Source: Neodontobutis hainanensis (Eukaryota; Chordata; Actinopteri; Gobiiformes; Odontobutidae). Taken from it: 64,000 bases of DNA. The DNA lies in NCBI GenBank assembly GCA_024349245.1, contig JALDNG010000528.1, positions 1 through 64,000 of the forward strand, written 5' to 3'. Of this stretch, positions 40,801-54,693 are shown in pieces. Both the position numbers and the translations under genes were made by a program. The notes below the pieces were generated by a model. That model was given only the letters and a program-made list of their open reading frames with translations, had not been told where the DNA came from and searched no databases. The stretch's first letter is position 1. The number at the start of each line of letters is the position of its first letter.

Positions 40801-43800
40801 TAAAACAAAATATCTTTGGATTAATGAAAAACATTTATGACATGAATTTATTTTTATTTTAAATTATTAATATCAATTCAAAAAAACGAAAATGAAAAAA
40901 ATTAAAGAATAGCTCAAAATAAGAGAATCGAAGTTAAAAAAGATTGAAATACCTTCGACAATGCTGATTTAAATATGTTTAAAAATCATTTTTTTCATTC
41001 TAATATTTAATTATATCTTTAACTTATTTGTATTTTTTGAATAATGACTCAAAAAATATTTACCTTATTATATATTCTAATTTGATATAATTTTCCATTT
41101 TATAAAATAAATATAAGTTTTTAAAAGAAATTAAAAACTTTTAAAATCTTGTATATATGAATTTCTTTTTGATACATTTTGAGATGTAACAAATTCTTAT
41201 TTTACTTTTAATACTAATCATATATTCTTGAAATAATTTTTTTGGAATATATATAATAAAAAAATTGCTTTTATTCATCTATAATCATCCTATTTTGTAA
41301 AGGATAATTTCTCATTGCGATAATTAAAAACCAGCTGCAAAATTAAGTAAGATTGATCAGAGAATAAAAATTTATGAATTTATTATTTCGAGTGTTATCA
41401 ATGGCATTTTTAATTTAGAAAATTAAATCACATTTTTTCATTTATAAAAGTTTCAACAAATAATTTAAATATAAAAATAAATTAATATAATAAGGATATA
41501 CTTAACCTTCAATAGATTTATAAGAAAATTTCATTCTGATTTATAGCCTAACTAATTTTGTTCAATCAAAAAAGATTGATATTTTTAAAATCAATCAAGT
41601 AATCAATTTAAATTGCATATTACGTAACTTAAATATTTTTATTATTTAATGTCTTATTTTGTCATTGACATGTTTTTATGCAATCGCTCATAAATAAATT
41701 TAAAATAACAAACGTTAAGTTAAAAAAATTTTAATTTATTAAATTAAATCATTAGATAGAAAATCATTCGGTTTGATTTTCTACGAAAAAACCAAGTTAA
41801 GATATTATATAAATTAAAAATTTAACTGATGTTTAATGACTTCTAAACAGTTAAAATATATAAGAAATTTTTTTTAATATGCTTATTTATATATGTCTTT
41901 TGTCGCGTTGAAATATTCTAAATATAAAAACTTTAAAATTAATTGTAAGTTAAAATAACAAAATTTATTTTCACTTAAACACAAAGATTCTCTTTAAAAT
42001 GATGATTTGGTTCATGATAAATCGTGAAATTTATAAAATAGTTATTATCATTTTAAGGGCCATCAAAAAAGTCTTAGATTTAAACAAAATAATTTTTAAT
42101 AAATTAGAGTATGGAAGTTTTCTGGATAGTTCTGAATCCATGAATTATTATTGTAACTTGATGAACCAGAAATAGTTATTTTTGAAACTTTATTTAAATT
42201 TCATGAGGTTCATTTCAATGACTTGATATCAGTTTTTTATTTCTTAAATATTTGATGAAAAATTTATTAAATTAGCAATTTAAAAATTCGTGTATTAATA
42301 ATTTTTAAAACTATATAGTTTGTATTTTGATGTTAAATAATATTTAAACAGACTTTTTAATTAAGATATAAAATAAGAAAAGAAATATATTTATAAATGT
42401 CACATAAATATATTTTATGTAATTTAATTACCTTTGAAATTGCTTTGATGCTATAAACAATATTTAAACAGAAATTTTAATATATATAATACATAGAATG
42501 TCTTAACTCAAAAGATGTATTGAATGGCTTTTTTATCAACTAATATAGATAAATTCTAATCCTGTGTATGAATGTTTAAGCGATTGCATCTAAGATTTTA
42601 AATAGTAACTTTATTAGCATGAGATATTATGATTGACAAAGAATTATATTGTCTTTTATTAATTTATTCGTTTTAATATTGAATAAAAATAATTATCTAA
42701 ATTTATTTAGTTTTCGATTTTTCTATTTGAAAATCTTGATGCATTGATATTCATGTTCAATAATTAACAATATTAAAAATTTTATTTTTAATTAGATGAC
42801 TTATTTACAAATAAACCCGTAATTTATCGATGAAAACTATATGTATCATAATAAAGTTCAGATCCATTTTTATTTTATTAATTCATCCATTTAAAAGAAA
42901 TAAGTTCATAATTTTAAATAATAAAATATTTTACAAGACTTTAAGAAGTAATTTCTGATTTTTTTAGTTTTTTTAAAACATAATTACTCTTACAATAATT
43001 ATTTTTGGAACTATAAGATATTTACTTTTTTTCATATCATTATATTTTTAATTTAATATTTTACATTAGCCTAATTATGTTTGGAAACATCTATAGTCTA
43101 ACATGGCAATTTAGTAAATTTCAATGAAACTCATTGTAATATATAAAACTATTTATTTTAATTTTATATTAAATATTCTCGCGTTCTTGCCTGGTTTATA
43201 TAAGAATAATTTTTACAAAGGAGTATCAAAAACCATTTAATTATCCTTTAAATTTGTAAGAACATACTTTTAAATGTACTTTCATTTTGAGCGTTATATT
43301 ATAGTATAAGCGACGTTGAAAAGATTATTTTAATAAATTTTTTAAGAAATTTGAGTAAAGTATTTTAATCCTTAAAACTATAAAATAACTTTCATAGAAA
43401 GTGCTATGTCATCATAGATTTGAAAATTATTTATTATATTTTTAATTTAAATTTCGAATGATTCGTGTTTTATACTCTTGATATATAATAAAACCAAATT
43501 TACAAAATATAGACTTTAAAAAGATCACGCTGAACGTTAAATGTATAATATATAGTTAAAACAAATAAAATATCTTTTAAAAAATAAAAAATCTGTGTGA
43601 ATCATTAAAAAAGTCTTCCTCCTTTGTGATATTATAATTAAAATTTTCCGTGTAATTAAAAAAACGTTCAAAAATGTATTTTCAAACAACTTCATTTGTT
43701 TGGTTTAATTCAAACTTTTATATTTTAGTAAATGTTTAATATATTCAAGGCATAAAAGAGATTTGAAAAATATTATTTGATTGAATTAAAACAAGAAAAA

Positions 43801-46800
43801 TGAGTGATTTTTAAAAAAAATACGGGTTTAACACAATCATTATCGATAACTGCCAAAAGTAGCATTTTATATTGTGTTAAATTGTATGAATTAACCCATA
43901 TTTATAAAATATTCAGTTTTATAAAATAATATATGTTATTAAAAATGTATTTCATCACAAAAAATTTCATTAATTTTAGAATTTCGATGTGATTTTTCAT
44001 TAAATCATTTAAAATTATATCAGAATATATGATTATATCATATTATTGGTAAAAATTATCTTAAATCAATCTAATTATCCCAGAATATATCTTTAATTAA
44101 CAGTAAATCCTAAATTAAAAAAATATTATAACATGAAATCTCATATTTTATGTTCAGTTTGATGTATAAAAAAAATAAATCATATTACCAGTATTCATTA
44201 TTATTTTTATATCTAGATAAAAGAGATAGGATTTTCAAAATAACCAGATATTGATAAAATTTTAAAATTGATGAAATAGTGATGATTATAATAAGTAATT
44301 TAAACAAAAAATATTTTCTAATTCGTTTAAATTGTTAACATAACAATATTTTTATTAATTGATAAATCTAAAAACATAAAAATCAAATAATTATCTTATC
44401 CAGAATTTATGTTTTTGTTGTGAGTTTTGATATATGTGAAAAAATTTAAAAACATTCATTATACTCATTTGAATCATCTGAAATTATATTATTTGTTAAA
44501 TTTTATGTAATTAAATTCAAAAACTTTATTATATTTTTTATTCTATTAAAATATATGTATATTTAAATTCAAAGACACAAAATCACTATCATTCTGTGAT
44601 AAGCTACGAAAGTAAAATATAAGCATAACTGAGTAAATTATTTATAAAAATATTCCCAATCTATTAATTAAAAAAAAGATATCAAGCTAACATAGATAAT
44701 CGTGATAAACACATTATATAATTCTATTAATAATAATTTTTTGTAGTAAAAACTATTTTATCATTTTTAATATGAGGAAAAACAAAAATATAAAATCATT
44801 AAATTTGTCTGAAATAAATATGTAATTATTTGAAAAGATCTGTAATTGAAATATTTGTAACATTTTTTTCTTTAATTTGTAATTAAATACGATTTATTTT
44901 TAAAAATATATCAATTATCCAAAATATTCATTTATATTTGTGTTTAATCTTTAAAATTCTACGATAATTGATTTATAGCAAATAGAAATTTTAATTTTAC
45001 TTAAGGTATTAAATATTCACTTATTAAGTATTATAACATTTTTAGAATCATAAAATAGTTTTTCAATATATAGTCTCAAAATTTTTAATCATATCTATCT
45101 GATGAATTAATTAATATCGTAACCAAAACATAAATCGTTCGATAAAATATATCTTCCATTTATATCAACCATTAATAAATTATTATTTTTATATATTTAA
45201 ACTAAAATTTTAATTTAACATATGTTTTCGAAGTACATTCAGGAACGGCGTTTAAAGGTTAAATGAAGAGAATCAAATATCTTGAATTCATTAAGATTAA
45301 ATAGTAAATTAGATAATTAAAAAAATATCCATAAATTATCTTGTTTTTAATTTCATATTTTTTATTAATATAAAATATTAATCGTATTCCCATGATTTGT
45401 AAAATTTAAAGAGACAAATAATAGTTTTTACTTTTATATACAGCTCAATTTTACAATAAGAATAAATTTATTTTTTGTTTTATATCAATAATTATTTGGT
45501 TTTGTTCAAAGAAACATAAATTCAACATTTTTGCCGGTAAATTAATCAAAATATTTTTGCAATATAAAGGGTATATTATTAAAAGATTTATAAATATGTT
45601 AAACATTAAAAAGTATTATTTGTAATTGCTTTAAATATGAAATATTCCCTTATAAATATTTTTTAAATAAATATAAAGAGTAATGAATCTGAAATTAGTT
45701 TGATGGGCTACATTGTTAAAAAAATTAATAATTTACATGTTAATCTACTTCGAAAATATAAATTATTTACTTTGTTAGAAGTTAGAAACTTACTAAAATC
45801 AATCTTTTTACTAAATTCAAATATATTTTAAATTAATGATATTTTTATTCTATTATGTATATTATTATATCTCATGCAGTGATTAATTTATATTTAAAAT
45901 TCTCTGTTAAATTCATATTTTTTAACACGTTTGAAAATTCAATGTTTTGTCATTTACATAGAGTATTTTTTAAAATATAAAACATATAATCATCGAAAAA
46001 ATAAGGATTAATTTATTACTGTTCATCATTTTAGTTTTTATATTATATAAATTATAAACATATAGATAACGTAAAATAATCATCATAAATCAGTTATTTC
46101 ATTGATTTTTTAACATAATAATATTTGATAATTAAAACTACAATGAATTTTAACCATATTATTTTTGTTTATATTAAATAACATAAGTTCTCTAACACAA
46201 AAATTATACAATATATTGATCTATCTAACTACAAAATCAAATACTTTTAAGTTTCCGTGAAATTTCCGTTCATTACATCAAAATCTTTAAATTGAAATGA
46301 TAAATCTTTTTAAAATTTTAAGAATTTCTTTCAAACGATAAACAAAATATGAGATGAATCAAGAGAATAGATTTTCAATAAAAGTGACATATTTTAGAGG
46401 AAATATTACATTCAATAAAATAATACAAAATATAATATTTGTTTAGTTTTGATAAAAACTGCGAAAATAAATTAAAACAAGAGATGACTCAAAATAAACT
46501 TAGAGTATATAACTAACTATGATGAAAAATTTAATTTTTAAAAATTTATGATAAGAAAAGCATAATTTTATCAAAATAGTTTTGTGCAACACAAACTCAC
46601 AATATGACACACCTAAGATGATTTTTGGTTTATTTTTTTGAGAAAATAATCTCAATTAACTATCCAATCAAAAATCTTTTCATTTTAAAACGAAAGTCAA
46701 ATTCAGTATTGGCATGAATTATATATCCTATTTGAAATATATTTGTTGAAAAAACGAAAAATAACGAAGCGAGAACGTTTTCGTTTTTAAGAGTGATTTT

Positions 46801-49800
46801 TTTTGAATTTTGATAACATAACAAGATTTATATTTTTATTCATAATATTTTTTGTAAAATAGTTCTATTTTTCAAAAATTAATTTAAATAGGCATGTAAA
46901 TTATTGAATAAACCATAAAATGTTTGTATCGTAATAATATGTATTGGCGTTAAATTTTATCATTGATCGTGATGTCAGTCAAAGATAATTTTTTAAGTAT
47001 TAATTTTAAAAAAGGGTTTGAACCCATTAATTTATAAAGAAGATATTTAAATATACAGAGTTAATTTTTATTAGGATTTCCCAATAAAAATAAATTATAT
47101 ATATCAAATTCAGAATTATTTTAATGGAAGATATAAAAATTTTAAAGTCAAAATCAAAAGAAGCAATATTTTATTCATTTTAATTTATCATTATAATAGA
47201 CATATGTATGAGATTTTATATTCAAGCAAAAATGATAAAATTATCATTTAAAAACTTTTTGATCATTGAGAGCTTAAATAATAAATTATATCAATCATAT
47301 AGGAATACAGTTGTTTATAAATGTAAATATAAAAAATTTCAAAATTCTTTTTATAAATCAAATAATATTTTTACTTGTATAAAATAAAAAAAGATGAATT
47401 TTTGATGAAATAATTTAAATTTAAACATTAAAATAGGCTTATTTAAATAAAAAGTGTAGAAATTATGTTTCTTACGTGTCTGATTATTTTTAATATTGAT
47501 TTAATAATTTATTTTAAGAGTATACAAGCAGATTAAAAACACAACTAAAAAATGTAAAATATAAATTAAGGATAAAGTTAAAATATGATTATTGTATGTA
47601 AAGAATATTTTATATCAGAAAGCGCATTCTAAGAAATAAAGATATTACATCGATTTATGAAATTTAATATTTATCAAAAGGATAAACAACCTCAATATCT
47701 AAAAATATTTAAGGTAATTTTAAGAACTCTCTGGTCGATATTTTTATTTATTTTATGAATTATGTGGATTTTGAATATATTTTATCTTTGATTTGTGAGA
47801 ATTTTTTTTCCATTTTATGACTAGATTTAGTACTTACTTGTATTTTTTTTGTATAAAATTATTTTTTCTGTCCTATCAAATAAAAAAAATGTATTTAATG
47901 CTCATGACTTAAAATTTATCTAAGTTATCACAATATTCTAACATTTTTCAAAAAATTTTTCATTGTTAAAAATTCCTAAAATTTTACTCAGTTATGAAAC
48001 ATATATTTCTCAACCTTTATACAAGAAGCTTTTCACTTTTTTGAAATACATTAGTTATATTTTAATGAAATGATATCATTGGTAACTTATGATATATAAA
48101 GAACTTTACAGCTTATAAATTTAAAAATACAATCAGTTATAATAATTGAACATATATACGATATTATATTCAACAGTACGAAAAAGATAAGATAATTAAC
48201 AAATTAAATTAATTATATAAATAAAAATTGTCAAATTTCGAAAAGATAATGATATTTATTCATATATCAAAAAATTAACAAGCTGAATAAATTGTGAAAA
48301 ACAAAAAAACAAAGAAAAAATATTTTAAAAAAGAGATGCATTAATATGGTTACATTCTTAATCTCAAAAATAAAAAAAATAAATTTTTAACTTTGTAATA
48401 TTTTTAGAAACTATTTAGCATGTCTTTTTATAAAATATTTTAGATTATATCAGATAAATTGGAGATTGACTAAAAAAATTTTAATACTGATTACATAGTT
48501 GATTTTATGAAGGGTTTTATGTAAATTTTTATTGAATTAAAACTGCATTTTTTATAACATCTAATATTTATCGACACCTTTCATGATATACATACCTTTA
48601 TTACATTTAAAATATTGGTCGATTAATTTAATTAAATGTTAAATTTTCTTATCAAAATATTTATTTTCTAAAATTCGATAAAATGATCTCTAAATAATTA
48701 AATTTAAATATGTTATATAACTTATATACAATTTATAACTTGTAAAATCAAAATCAACTCATGTGTTTCATTCACAGTATTCATATCTCCAATGTCTTAA
48801 AATACTATTATTCACATAATAATTGTTGAAATAATTTTTTAACAGATATTTAACAAATTAAAAAAGAATTAATTTATTTGGTATTTTTTTCAAAATTTCA
48901 TCATAGAGATTAAGTTAGATAAAAGATAAATGAACTTACATATCATAAGATCATATTTTCGAAAATATGTTTTGATTATAAATTATAAGCTTGAAATTGA
49001 ATAAAATGTGTTGAAAATCTAATATTTGATAATTGTGAAATTATTTGTTATATTTCCGTTCATAAAAACAATTATTTCGTAAGAAAAATATTTAAAACAA
49101 CAAAGTCAACACTATTAAATATGGAGTGTTTATTTCACAAAACTTTCAACATTGAAAAATAAAATAATTATATTTCATATATGGAAATACATCTCACAGA
49201 ATAATGTCAAAATTTTTCGAAAGAAAAATCAATTTATCATTTAACTCTAAAATATCAATCTGAACTTATTAAATGTTAATGAAACATATAAATTGAATTT
49301 AAACATTATGTAATAAACTTTGAAGGGCATTCATGATAAAATATATAAATATTAACGTTTTTAATGTCTAAGAGTTATCTTTTTGAAACAGCGACATACT
49401 AAAAGTGATTTGAAGAATTTTCAATTTTCTTTGAAAAAATGTTGAATATTTACAATCATAAATATGTAAGAAACACCATTGTTATTGATTTAGAAATATT
49501 TTTAAGACATATTTTGTTCTTATTTTGATTTATACCTGCTTATTTTAGAATATATAAATATATATTTATAAAAGATAATATTGGTAAAATATTGAACATT
49601 TACAATTTTTGTATCTATCTACATTATTGTTGAATTTTTTCACGTTGTTCAATAATTAACTCTATTTGATGAATTTATGATAAAAATCAAATTTAATCAC
49701 TTATATATCAAAATAATGTTATAGAATTAATAATTTGTTTATTTTAAAATAATTGATTGATTATAATAATTTTTTATTTAATTCATGCAGAAATCTAGAA

Positions 49801-52331
49801 CATAGTTAGTTCATGGATTTAATCATGGTTTAATATTTTTAAAATAAATCTTATCACAATATACAATATTTAAGAGGATTGAAATTATGAAAATTATAAA
49901 TTTAAAAATTTATTCATAAATTTTCAAATTAAAATTCGGAAATAGCAAATTTAAAAGAAAATTTTTGAATTGACCAGAATCAATTCGTAATTTAAATGGT
50001 TGAGTGTTATTAAAGTCAAAACAGGATTTTGAAGATATATTGAAAAAGTAAATCTTTTAAAATAGTGAAAAATCTATGTTAATAAGACTTAATAGACAAA
50101 TTTATGTTAAAATTTTTAGAATTTATATGAATATTTTCTAAAATATAATAAATAAATCTAAACAGAAAATATATAAAATTATATTTTATCTTAAAACAGA
50201 TCAAGTAAGTTTGAGTATTTCTATAAAAATTAAACTAAATTATTTTTGTAATGAGAGTTCAAAAAATAATTTAGTAGGATATATTAACAAGTTCAGTTCT
50301 TAAAAAATAACAAAATTTCAAATTTCTTAAGAAATAAAAATTTATTTGACATTGTATGTATCAATAAATTTATTATGGTCTCATCTTTAATTTAGCTACA
50401 AATGTTTTAAAATAACAGATTTGATTATTTTCTGATTTTTTTTAAATCAGTAATAATAAATTCCACAAAATATAACTTAAATGTAAGTACATTTTATAAT
50501 GGTTCTCAGTATATTTATAAATTCAATGAAAAAATAATTAATTTAAAATATCAATAATTTTATGTATTAGAAAGCAAAAAATATTATTAACAAAATATTG
50601 AGAAAAAATTAATTAGATTTATTTTTAAATATAAAATCACGAGTTGTATCAAAATGTAAGAAAAATTTTTTATTTGATTTTCTTTTTCCAACTATAAATA
50701 GAGAGATTTACATATATTTGGCTTATATTATTTTAATTTATATATTTTCGTTCACAAAAATCTTATAATTTGTCATCATTATTTGAATAAAAATATATTT
50801 ATAATTTCTAACTCGATAAATTTTGATTTTATAATTAGATCTCTTTATAAATAAAAATACCAGTTTTAATTTATAAACAAAGTGTACATCAAATAAATCT
50901 TTGAAAAATTTACATGATAAAATCCACCAAAAATGAGCATATACTAGCAGAACTGTAATTATATGTTTTATGAATAAAATTATCTTCTCTGAATTGATTG
51001 TTGTGATTCATACATTTTATTTTATTCATTAAGATTAAGACAAATATATAGATAGTAAAAACAAAAACATGTTCCAAAAATAGTTTTTTTAACAATGAAA
51101 TATATTTTAATCAGATTGATTAGCTTGTTATATTTCTTTAAAAATCAATTAATAAACACCAATATATTTGATAGAGGTTTTTAAGCATAAATATAATCAG
51201 AATAATTTATTTTGTGATGCACGTTTTGTTTTAAAATTGAATTTTTTGATAAATTATCTGTCGATAAATTAACATGTCCAGATTATCAATAAAATAGTTT
51301 TTGATCTTTCTACTTATAAACTTCTTAGTTAAATCAAGAATTATAGAAAATCGATATATAAAAGTTGAATTTTATGAGTAGGTATTAAAATTATCAGATT
51401 TTCTTCAATATAGTGTAACTTACCTTTTAAAAAGAAGGAAACATTCTTATTATCATTTAAGTGATATGTTCAATAATTAATCACAATATAATAACTGTTA
51501 TGCGATTAAATATTATCTCATAAAACATATCAAATAATTGATTTTTTTTAATTCATAAAATTATTATCAAATATAAATGTATTCTAACACGTAAAAGATT
51601 TTTAGGATGAATTTAATTCGATGAAATAAAAAAATAAATATGAATTTCCTCTCAAAACATTAAATTCATTCACTTAAAAATATTAAAAATTTTAAAGTAA
51701 ATTTCATCGTATATTAATATCAATGATAATTTTTCAAATTTCTGTAGTTTTTTTCAGTTAAATTATAATATCTTACTCAAATAAATATTAAACTGTAACG
51801 TTTTCTGTTTTAATGTTTTTTACAATAATTGATACTTTTTATAAATGCCACTTCACTAGATTTATATTTTAAAATCTTATATACGATAGTTATTGTGTTT
51901 TTAAAATATTTCAATATTTTTCACAAAATATTGTTGATTCGTCTAATGATCCACAAAAAATTAATTTTCGATGTTACACAGAACAAAAAGAAATGTTTTG
52001 AAAAGACTATCCAGAAAAATGATGAATATATTTGTGTTGTCTTTAATAGATAGAGTTTATTTTATTTTTTAATGATTTGAATTTAACGAAAATCAATATT
52101 CTGTTTTGAAACGATTTTCAAATATCTAGAGTTAGACAAGTTTGATAGTTGTTAAAATGTGTGAAAGCAGTCAGGTAATGGACTTATAAAAACTTTAGAC
52201 TCTGGTAATTATGAGAGTGAATTGAAGAATAGATGTTTGATTTAAATGGTAAGTTATTAAATGTATGATATAATACAAATAATTCTGCGATTTCTCTTGC
52301 TATACTCAGAGGTAAGCCATTCGAAATATAA
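31843..52331. other. AT-rich gene desert, right part
   Basis: About 20.5 kb of A/T-dominated DNA with no recognisable gene. Open runs at 35308-35526, 38651-38875, 50910-51095 and 51829-52053 are 60-75 codons long and rich in Ile, Phe, Lys and Asn; none has a recognisable motif. The last lies immediately before element C and its second half (for example KKKCFEKTIQKNDEY) is less biased, so it could be an eroded Gag piece. Besides AT runs, one long hairpin occurs at 46750-46788. Minor G+C-richer patches are at 35100-35160 and 42050-42180. Confidence 0.7.
46750..46788. repeat. 11-bp inverted repeat around a G+C-richer loop
   Basis: AAAAACGAAAA (46750-46760) pairs exactly with TTTTCGTTTTT (46778-46788). 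The 17-base loop contains GAAGCGAGAACG, unusually G+C-rich for the surroundings. It could form a stem-loop; no flanking transposon ends or duplicated target site were recognised. Confidence 0.8.
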
Positions 52332-52481
52332 AAAAGAAGAAAACAAGTTAAAAAATACGATAAACTAATTTTGCCTCTTGGGCTTGCTATTTCCGTCGAT
52401 GCTAGTTATTCTTGAATAACGGAAACCTTTGATATGAATTCATACGAAGATACGTCAGATTTTATTTTATCAAACTTATAA
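52332..52481 (+). pseudogene. Possible aspartic protease fragment (element C)
   Basis: The frame from 52332 runs 49 codons with a single stop. It contains LGLAISVDASYS, that stop, then ITETFDMNSYED. Retroviral-type proteases have a hydrophobic-[LV]-D-[TS]-G-A-[ST]-x-S-x-[IV] motif; here V-D is followed directly by A-S-Y-S, so the T-G pair would be missing, and isoleucine follows after the stop. It lies upstream of RT, as expected. If the T-G deletion is real, the site was lost. Confidence 0.42.
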
Positions 52482-53439
52482 TGTGCTGCTGAGGAACTGA
52501 TCTATATTTTCGAAGGATAATGTAGAATTCTTCTCATGATAAATTATTATCAATATCTAGGACACTTCAACTGTTCTGTGATTTATCCTAAACGAATATT
52601 ATTGAAAAAGCGAAATAATAATTTCTTTTTAAATGGGTGGCGTGAAGATTACAACTCAATTTTTTCTTCAAATAACTAGTGTATGAATGGTAAATAATAT
52701 ATACTACAAAAATATAAATGTAGAAACATTTTGTTCTTTCCTTTATAGAAAGAAAGAGGAGCAATATAAAATAATGAAAAGCTGAGAAACAATCTTGAAG
52801 GTAAATGGAGAAAATGAGGTAAATATAATAACTTGACAAAAATTGTAAACCCATTATCTAATTCAGAACATTCCATGATAATTTGATGATGCATCTGAGT
52901 TAGTAAATCAACAAAACCGTTGGTTTTAGATTAAATTATGATAAATATTATGTTTGCACTTCAAATACAAATAATAATTTTTGTGGAATACACCTCAATT
53001 AAGATATCAATAATCATTATCGACATGTCTACGTTAATACATGATTTAATTTTTGTTAAATGCATCTTAACTCCTTCATTGATGTTCATCATAAATTTTA
53101 AATGTGTTTTAATCTTTATATATAAGTGAAACGATAATGACAGGCATGAACCTTAGTGTATAAATTCGTCAGTTGAATAAGTATCGAGATTATAAATTCG
53201 ACTTTGTTATAACGTCATGGTAAACTATTTTTTAATTAGATGAAACATCAAAAAATTTTTGAAATTATAATCAACTTGAACTTATCTAGTTATGAAATAT
53301 TACCATCATTAAGTGTTTTGGTTATTTCAAAAATATTTTTTAAATAAATTGCGAACGATGTTGAGAACAATTTTATGTCTATCGTATCAAATCACCATTT
53401 AATTATACACAACTTCAAATAAAGATCTTAAATTTTTCG
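52482..53439 (+). other. Element C spacer between protease and RT
   Basis: Mixed composition: 52482-52650 is still moderately G+C-rich, then 52650-53340 is mostly as AT-rich as the desert. No domain motif was readable on either strand. Open frames at 52588-52854, 52676-52894 (- strand) and 52938-53129 (+ strand) look like chance in AT-rich DNA. The spacing is longer than I expect between protease and RT in Gypsy elements, so an inserted AT-rich segment is likely. Confidence 0.45.
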
Positions 53440-54237
53440 ACAGCGATCCAGCGTGATATTGACATCAGTAGAAATTTCATTTAAACACACCCATGTCACC
53501 TTTCAGTGCATCTTAAGGATTATTTGGGAGAAACCAACCAAATGATGCGGATAATTATTAGATTGAGTAATAGGCACTAGTTGTCGCTGTCATTTAAATT
53601 AACAAGAAAATTTGTAAATCTCCTTATGTATTAATTTTTAAATATTAAAACCATCAACATTCGACATGAATATATTGAATTGAATGAACTTAACTTTCAA
53701 AAATATTTTGAAGAATTAATATTTTTCAGCATTAGATCTGATATCTGTAGATTCTTATCTGACATAATAATGATATTGCAAAGATAAACACTGATTTCAG
53801 GCCAGCACAAGTTATGCCGTCTATCATTTAAACGAGATGATATTCGTACATAAGTACGCACTTTAAACGTTCCAATGTTTGAAAAATTAGTTCTGGAAGA
53901 CACAAATTGATGTTTATGACAACTGGATATTATTGTTTTAATAATCTAATCATGTAAAACAATATGATCTTAGAAAATAATCATTAAAATATTTATGGGA
54001 GACAGAATTTAGCTAAATTCATAAAAGAAAAAATTTACATAGACATGAATATCATATCTCGGTTATACCCTTTCAGAGGAATCAATTAGGCCCATATAAA
54101 CTCGAATTGAATTATTAACAAATTTATTTAAAACATCTATGCATTTACACAACATTAATATTATAAATACTGAAATAAAAATTTCTAGTCGATTTGGAAT
54201 TGAGTATTCAAAAATGCCTGAATCGGGAGATCTCTAA
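53440..54237 (+). pseudogene. Reverse transcriptase, three frames (element C)
   Basis: Frame one (53440-53580) reads IQRDIDISRNFI and, later, MMRIIIRLSNR, matching the start of Gypsy RT with H-x-I-D-T-G, P-x-R and the 'M-L-x-x-G-I-I-x-x-S' end. Frame two (53627-53980) reads YFSALDLIS, the motif-A strand with its catalytic Asp, then YCKDKH, YHLNEM, TFQCLKN and DVYDNWILLF, where the YxDD motif would be. Frame three (54049-54237) reads YLGYTLSEESIRPI, a stop, TRIELLTNLFKTS, the L-G-H-x-[IV]-S-x-x-G-I-x-x-x-x-x-K-[IV] segment. Stops are frequent and the YxDD is altered (Y-D-N). The 68-codon frame on the - strand at 53697-53903 lies opposite this and is not a gene. Confidence 0.87.
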
Positions 54238-54272
54238 AATTGTTGAGAACGTAGAAAGGTTAGAAATTTTAG

Positions 54273-54413
54273 ACATTGACATCTAATTCAAATTATCGAT
54301 GGGAAGGTTCGGATCCTGCACTGGAATCTTGTTTTATTCAAATCATGCGTGAACTCGTAACACGAATGATTTTTGCAAACCAGTATTTGATATATGAGCA
54401 GCAAAAATACTAA
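54273..54413 (+). pseudogene. RT thumb / connection segment (element C)
   Basis: A 46-codon stretch without stops reads TLTSNSNYRWEGSDPALESC and then FIQIMRELVTRMIFANQYLI. This fits the family segment P-L-T-x-L-x-x-x-x-x-[FY]-x-W-x-x-x-x-x-x-A-F-x-x-I-K-x-x-L-x-x-x-x-[IV]-L-x-x-P-[DN]. It follows the RT core after a frame change; the preceding 'Y-Y-R-x-F-[IL]' part is poorly readable (LNREISKIVEN in another frame near 54220-54252). The bases 54301-54360 within it are the most G+C-rich line I counted. Confidence 0.75.
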
Positions 54414-54474
54414 ACAATTGACAAACATGTTGATATATCATTTGGTCAAAAGTTTATTCAGTAAATTAATATAA

Positions 54475-54693
54475 GGGAAAAATTTACTCAATAAAACCCC
54501 CATAATCTTCATACATATCTTAAGTCGAGCTTTGATATGAGGAGTCGTCGAACGTGGTTGACTCTTTAAGAAAAAGAATATGAAGATTGATTTAAATAAA
54601 TTTTCATAAAAATATATAATATTGAATATAGTCTATCGTTTGCTGTCTATTGAAATTTTGATATATTCTAAAAACAGGATGTAGAGCAAATAA
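54475..54693 (+). pseudogene. Weak RNase H trace (element C)
   Basis: In one + strand frame, KTPIIFIHILSRALI is followed after several stops by ILNIVYRLLSIEILIYSKNR. These could be the I-x-[FY]-x-S-x-x-L strand and the L-A-I-V-x-x-L-x-x-[FY]-x-x-[YL]-[IY]-Y helix of Gypsy RNase H. The distance between them is longer than usual and the catalytic Asp segments were not found. The position directly after the thumb supports the idea; the sequence match is weak. Confidence 0.35.

Noticed and set aside
52588..52894. Two overlapping - strand frames of 72-88 codons
   Set aside because: They overlap in different frames, are Phe/Leu/Tyr-rich, and sit in the AT-rich spacer of element C without any recognisable motif.
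53697..53903. 68-codon - strand frame
   Set aside because: It is the shadow of the + strand RT of element C (YFSALDLIS and following blocks).
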